Source of the DNA: Sandaracinaceae bacterium
Lineage (GTDB): Bacteria; Myxococcota_A; Polyangia; Polyangiales; JAFGIB01
DNA length: 61,879 nucleotides
Assembly: GCA_017881055.1 (NCBI GenBank)
Contig: JADGRF010000196.1
Location: 93,031 to 154,909, forward strand
Reading direction: 5' to 3'
In this document: positions 59,428-61,879 of the stretch, piece by piece
Layout of the letters: each line of letters starts with the position of its first letter
How positions within the stretch are numbered: position 1 is the stretch's first letter
Program-made: the position numbers and the translations under genes
The notes under the pieces: model-generated
What the model saw: only the letters and a program-made list of their open reading frames with translations
The model's database searches: none
Told to the model about the DNA's origin: nothing

Positions 59428-60038
59428 CGCGGCTCTGCCGGACGAGCACGCGCAACTCGCGCGCGTGGCTCCTGCTCGGCTTGCTCGCCTCGCAGGGTTG
59501 CGCGAGCAACACCGTGAACCCTCCCGCGCGCACGGCGACGTCCGAGCCGAGCGCTGGGTCGCGGGCCCAACGCCACCTCGCAGAAGGCCTCCGCTTCGCA
59601 CGCGCCGGGGATCTCGTCCGCGCCGAGCAGTATCTCGCCAGCGCCTGGCGCAGCCACGGCCAGGACCCGCGGATCCTGCGCTCGCTGCTGCATGTCTGCA
59701 TTGCCGCATCGCGGCTCGGAGCAGCAGCAACCTACGCGCGCGCGTATCTGCTCACTCATCCGCATGCGTGGCAGCTGCGTTACGTGCTCGCGTCGGTCGA
59801 GCTGGCGTTGACTCGCACCGACGAAGCCAAGCAGGAGCTGCGACATGTGGTCGAGGACGCGCCTGATCATGCCGAGGCCTACTACCTGCTGGCGACACTG
59901 GCGCCCGACGCCCGCGCGCCATCCGCCGCGACGCGGGAGCTCTACGATCACTACCTCGCGCTCGCGCCCAACGGACCGCACGCCTACGAGGCACGGAGCT
60001 TCTTGCGTATGCAACCCGAGCCGGAGGCGCAGCGATGA
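59424..60038 (+). CDS. TadD-like TPR lipoprotein
   Basis: The protein has 204 aa. Signal and lipobox LASQGC (Cys26) are followed by three to four TPR helix pairs: LAEGLRFARAGDLVRAEQYLASAWRSHG, VCIAASRLGAAATYARAYL, and DEAKQELRHVVEDAPDHAEAYYLLATL. TadD in other systems is a TPR lipoprotein that helps secretin assembly in the outer membrane. The name is based on architecture and locus; sequence identity to TadD cannot be assessed here. Overlaps with both neighbours are 4 nt. Confidence 0.78.
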   Translation: MTRLCRTSTRNSRAWLLLGLLASQGCASNTVNPPARTATSEPSAGSRAQRHLAEGLRFARAGDLVRAEQYLASAWRSHGQDPRILRSLLHVCIAASRLGAAATYARAYLLTHPHAWQLRYVLASVELALTRTDEAKQELRHVVEDAPDHAEAYYLLATLAPDARAPSAATRELYDHYLALAPNGPHAYEARSFLRMQPEPEAQR

Positions 60039-61021
60039 TCCGCCAGGCGTTCCACGAACAGATGCTAGCAACCTTGCTCGAGCCGATCGCCGAGCTGCTC
60101 CATGACGCCAGCGTGAGCGAGATCATGCTGAACGGACACGCGCGCATCTACTGCGAGCGATGCGGGCGGATCGAGGCCACGAAGCTGAGTTTCCCGAGCG
60201 CGGAAGCGCTGCTCGCCGCGCTGCGCAACGTGGCGCAGTTCGTGGGCCGACCTTTCGACGCCGCACATCCGCTGCTCGAGGGGCGCCTGCCCGATGGCTC
60301 GCGCCTGCAAGCGGTGGTCCCACCGGCTGCCCCTGACGGACCCATGGTCAGCATCCGGCGTTTTTCACGAACGCCGCTCACGGTGGCCGATCTCGTCTCT
60401 CGCGGCGCGCTCGACGCCGACACCGCAGCGGAGATCGCGGCCGCGATCCGCGGCAAGCAGAACCTGCTGATCTCGGGTGGCACGGGCACCGGCAAGACTT
60501 CGCTGCTGAATGCGCTCTCCGCGCTGATCCCCGACACCGAGCGCGTGGTGGTCATGGAGGACTCGCACGAGCTCGAGCTTCAGCGGCAGCACGTCGTGCA
60601 CCTGGAAGCCCAGCCGGGCGATGCGGAAGGCCGCGGACAGGTGTCGATCCGCGATCTGTTCAGAGCCACGCTGCGCATGCGTCCCGATCGCATCGTGGTC
60701 GGCGAGATCCGCGGGGCGGAAGCGCTGGAGCTGATCGCGGCCACGACCTCGGGGCACGGCGGCTGCATGTCCACGCTGCACGCGGCCAGCCCGCGCGATG
60801 CCCTGGCGCGGCTCGAGACCATGGCGATGATGAGCGATGTGCGGATGCCGCTCACGGCGCTGCGCTCACGCATCGCATCCGGCATCGACATGGTGATCCA
60901 AGTGGAGCGCTGCGCGGACGGGCGGCGGCGCGTGTCCGAGGTCGCGCACGTGCTCGGGCCGGATCCAAGCGACGGCTACATGCTGCGGGAACGCCGGACC
61001 CGCGAGGAGCACGAGTCATGA
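60035..61021 (+). CDS. Second CpaF-type secretion ATPase, short form
   Basis: The protein has 328 aa. ATPase core motifs are intact: Walker A GGTGTGKTSLL (about residues 148-158), MEDSHELEL, VGEIRGAEALEL and a His-box-like STLHAASP. The N-terminal domain (residues 1-120) is shorter than in CpaF and lacks FHA. It is clearly a paralogue of the FHA-CpaF upstream (SVSEIMLNG vs VSEIMVVD; LRMRPDRIVVGE in both). A second motor in a Tad locus may drive retraction or a second pilin. It is coupled to the TPR gene before and the membrane-protein gene after (ATGA). Confidence 0.88.
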   Translation: MIRQAFHEQMLATLLEPIAELLHDASVSEIMLNGHARIYCERCGRIEATKLSFPSAEALLAALRNVAQFVGRPFDAAHPLLEGRLPDGSRLQAVVPPAAPDGPMVSIRRFSRTPLTVADLVSRGALDADTAAEIAAAIRGKQNLLISGGTGTGKTSLLNALSALIPDTERVVVMEDSHELELQRQHVVHLEAQPGDAEGRGQVSIRDLFRATLRMRPDRIVVGEIRGAEALELIAATTSGHGGCMSTLHAASPRDALARLETMAMMSDVRMPLTALRSRIASGIDMVIQVERCADGRRRVSEVAHVLGPDPSDGYMLRERRTREEHES

Positions 61022-61752
61022 ACGAGCCAGAAACGCGCGTTGCAGCTGACATCACGCGCCTCTTGAAGCCACGACCGAAGCATGCGCGGGCACGCACCCC
61101 GAAAGAGGATCCGCCCACCCGTGCCTGCTCACCGGGAGTCGAGCACGCGCTGCTGGCGCGCGAGCGGGTCGCGCTTGCGCCGACGCAAGCATGTCCAAGC
61201 ACTCAGCTCACCCGGCGGCAAGCGGCATCGGTGGCGCCGACCCGACCCCCGCCGGCGTCGCGCGGGACCGCCGGCGGCGTAGCCCGCATGGATACTCAAC
61301 CGGTCGCGCGGCGGCGGCTCCGGCGCATGCCAAGAGGGGCTCGTCGCCTCGTCGGCATCGGCGCCGCGACACTCATCCTTTTGGCGCTGTCCGGTTTCGC
61401 TGCGCTCCGCCTGTGGGGCCCGCGCACGCAAGCACCCGGCAGGCCGACACCACGCGCTGCATCGCAACAAACCCTTCCCTCGACGGGACCCCGCGCGCGC
61501 AACGTGCCCTCGCCGCTGCCTTCAGCCGCGACCGCCGAAACCTCCAACGCTCCTGCCATCCAACCCGAGGACGCTGTGGCTTGGCTGATGCGCGGAGACT
61601 ACGAGCACGCCGCCAGTGCTTATCGCAGGCTCACCGCGGATCACCCGGAGGACAGTGCGTATGCGCTCGCGTCAGCCGTGCTGCAGCGCAGGCTCGCGGA
61701 ACGGTGTCACGGGCTTGGCAGCGAGGACCGAAGCGGAGGCGGCTGCTCATGA
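61018..61752 (+). CDS. Single-pass membrane protein with TPR-like C-terminus, Tad locus
   Basis: The protein has 244 aa. The N-terminal 105 residues are Arg/Pro/Thr-rich and probably cytoplasmic. A membrane helix lies at about 112-131 (LVGIGAATLILLALSGFAAL). After a Pro/Ser/Ala linker comes a short helical pair (AVAWLMRGDYEHAASAYRRLTADHPEDSAYALASAVLQRRL) resembling one TPR. It ends with an SGGGCS tail. No family is recognised. It is coupled by overlaps to the short ATPase and to the lipoprotein that follows, so it is likely a pilus component. Confidence 0.68.
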   Translation: MNEPETRVAADITRLLKPRPKHARARTPKEDPPTRACSPGVEHALLARERVALAPTQACPSTQLTRRQAASVAPTRPPPASRGTAGGVARMDTQPVARRRLRRMPRGARRLVGIGAATLILLALSGFAALRLWGPRTQAPGRPTPRAASQQTLPSTGPRARNVPSPLPSAATAETSNAPAIQPEDAVAWLMRGDYEHAASAYRRLTADHPEDSAYALASAVLQRRLAERCHGLGSEDRSGGGCS

Positions 61753-61879
61753 GCGCGCTCATTCACTGGAGCACGTGTCTCGCGCTGGCCAGCGTTACGG
61801 GATGCGGCGCCGACCCGCAGCTCGTCCCCTACACGCTGCAGCTGCACGCCGAGCGGCCAGACGCGAGTCCGCTCGCAGG
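61749..61879 (+). CDS. Lipoprotein, 5' part only, Tad locus
   Basis: The first 43 residues are visible. The hydrophobic signal LALASVTGC ends in a lipobox, with Cys near residue 19, then GADPQLVPYTLQLH. It starts inside the stop of the preceding gene (ATGA overlap). The rest runs past the right edge, so the function cannot be judged. Confidence 0.62.
   Translation, partial: MSALIHWSTCLALASVTGCGADPQLVPYTLQLHAERPDASPLA

Noticed and set aside
1-61879. tRNA or rRNA genes, CRISPR arrays, IS elements, prophage
   Set aside because: I saw no tRNA-like arms with a TTCGA loop and acceptor pairing, no regularly spaced short repeats, and no transposase, integrase or phage structural protein in either strand's plausible genes.

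Overview
The window is one stretch of a high-GC chromosome whose genes use strong G/C third-position codons, frequent GTG or TTG starts and ATGA or TGATG stop-start overlaps. Several traits point to a myxobacterium (Myxococcota, probably Polyangiales-like). These are a Ser/Thr kinase with an HRDVSPxN catalytic loop joined to a DUF4388-type domain, a Cys-rich lipoprotein with tandem NCGxC repeats and a Gly/Ala linker, an FHA-CpaF fusion, PEGA and Pro/Ala-rich membrane proteins, and many lipoproteins. This assignment is inference from gene content; no rRNA gene is present, and I recognised no tRNA gene or CRISPR array.

Layout. 1-8.3 kb: 5' end of thiD, a LysM/M23 lipoprotein, a DUF1624 membrane protein, an M3 oligopeptidase, aroC followed by a 122-bp near-perfect inverted repeat, and a Ser/Thr kinase. 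8.4-17.3 kb: housekeeping and accessory enzymes (D-cysteine desulfhydrase family, PF10118-like protein, histidine phosphatase, hisH-hisF, a PEGA membrane protein, YggX, MsrB, Nudix, TatD). 17.4-22.1 kb: the Cys-rich repeat lipoprotein, a DUF4388/TPR protein and a decayed alpha/beta hydrolase.

22.0-32.8 kb: a nine-gene, translationally coupled minus-strand operon. In transcription order it encodes a catalytically degenerate HAD protein, a fatty acyl-CoA reductase, a second NAD_binding_4 reductase, a polysaccharide pyruvyl transferase-like protein, two acyl-CoA ligases flanking a crotonase, a diacylglycerol/sphingosine-type lipid kinase and a TetR regulator. It starts from a near-leaderless promoter whose spacer is a perfect 20-bp palindrome, a likely TetR operator. 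I infer a dedicated pathway for an unusual lipid (alcohol- or ether-linked, phosphorylated, perhaps pyruvylated). It is my main candidate for an undescribed system.

32.9-47.2 kb: a secreted protein, metF, two small c-type cytochromes, an M19 dipeptidase homologue with altered metal ligands, an LpoB/COG3014 lipoprotein pair, a helical two-domain regulator-like protein, coupled hisS-tyrS, secreted proteins, an alpha/beta hydrolase coupled to a DUF4105 (Lnb-type) candidate lipoprotein N-acyltransferase, and an envelope protein.

47.3 kb to the end: a Tad/Flp pilus locus in one direction. It has two pilin-like genes, a prepilin peptidase, TadE/TadG-like pseudopilins, CpaB, a CpaC secretin, an FHA-CpaF ATPase, TadB, TadC, a TadD-like TPR lipoprotein, a second shorter CpaF-type ATPase and several unrecognised small envelope proteins. 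The locus runs off the right edge.
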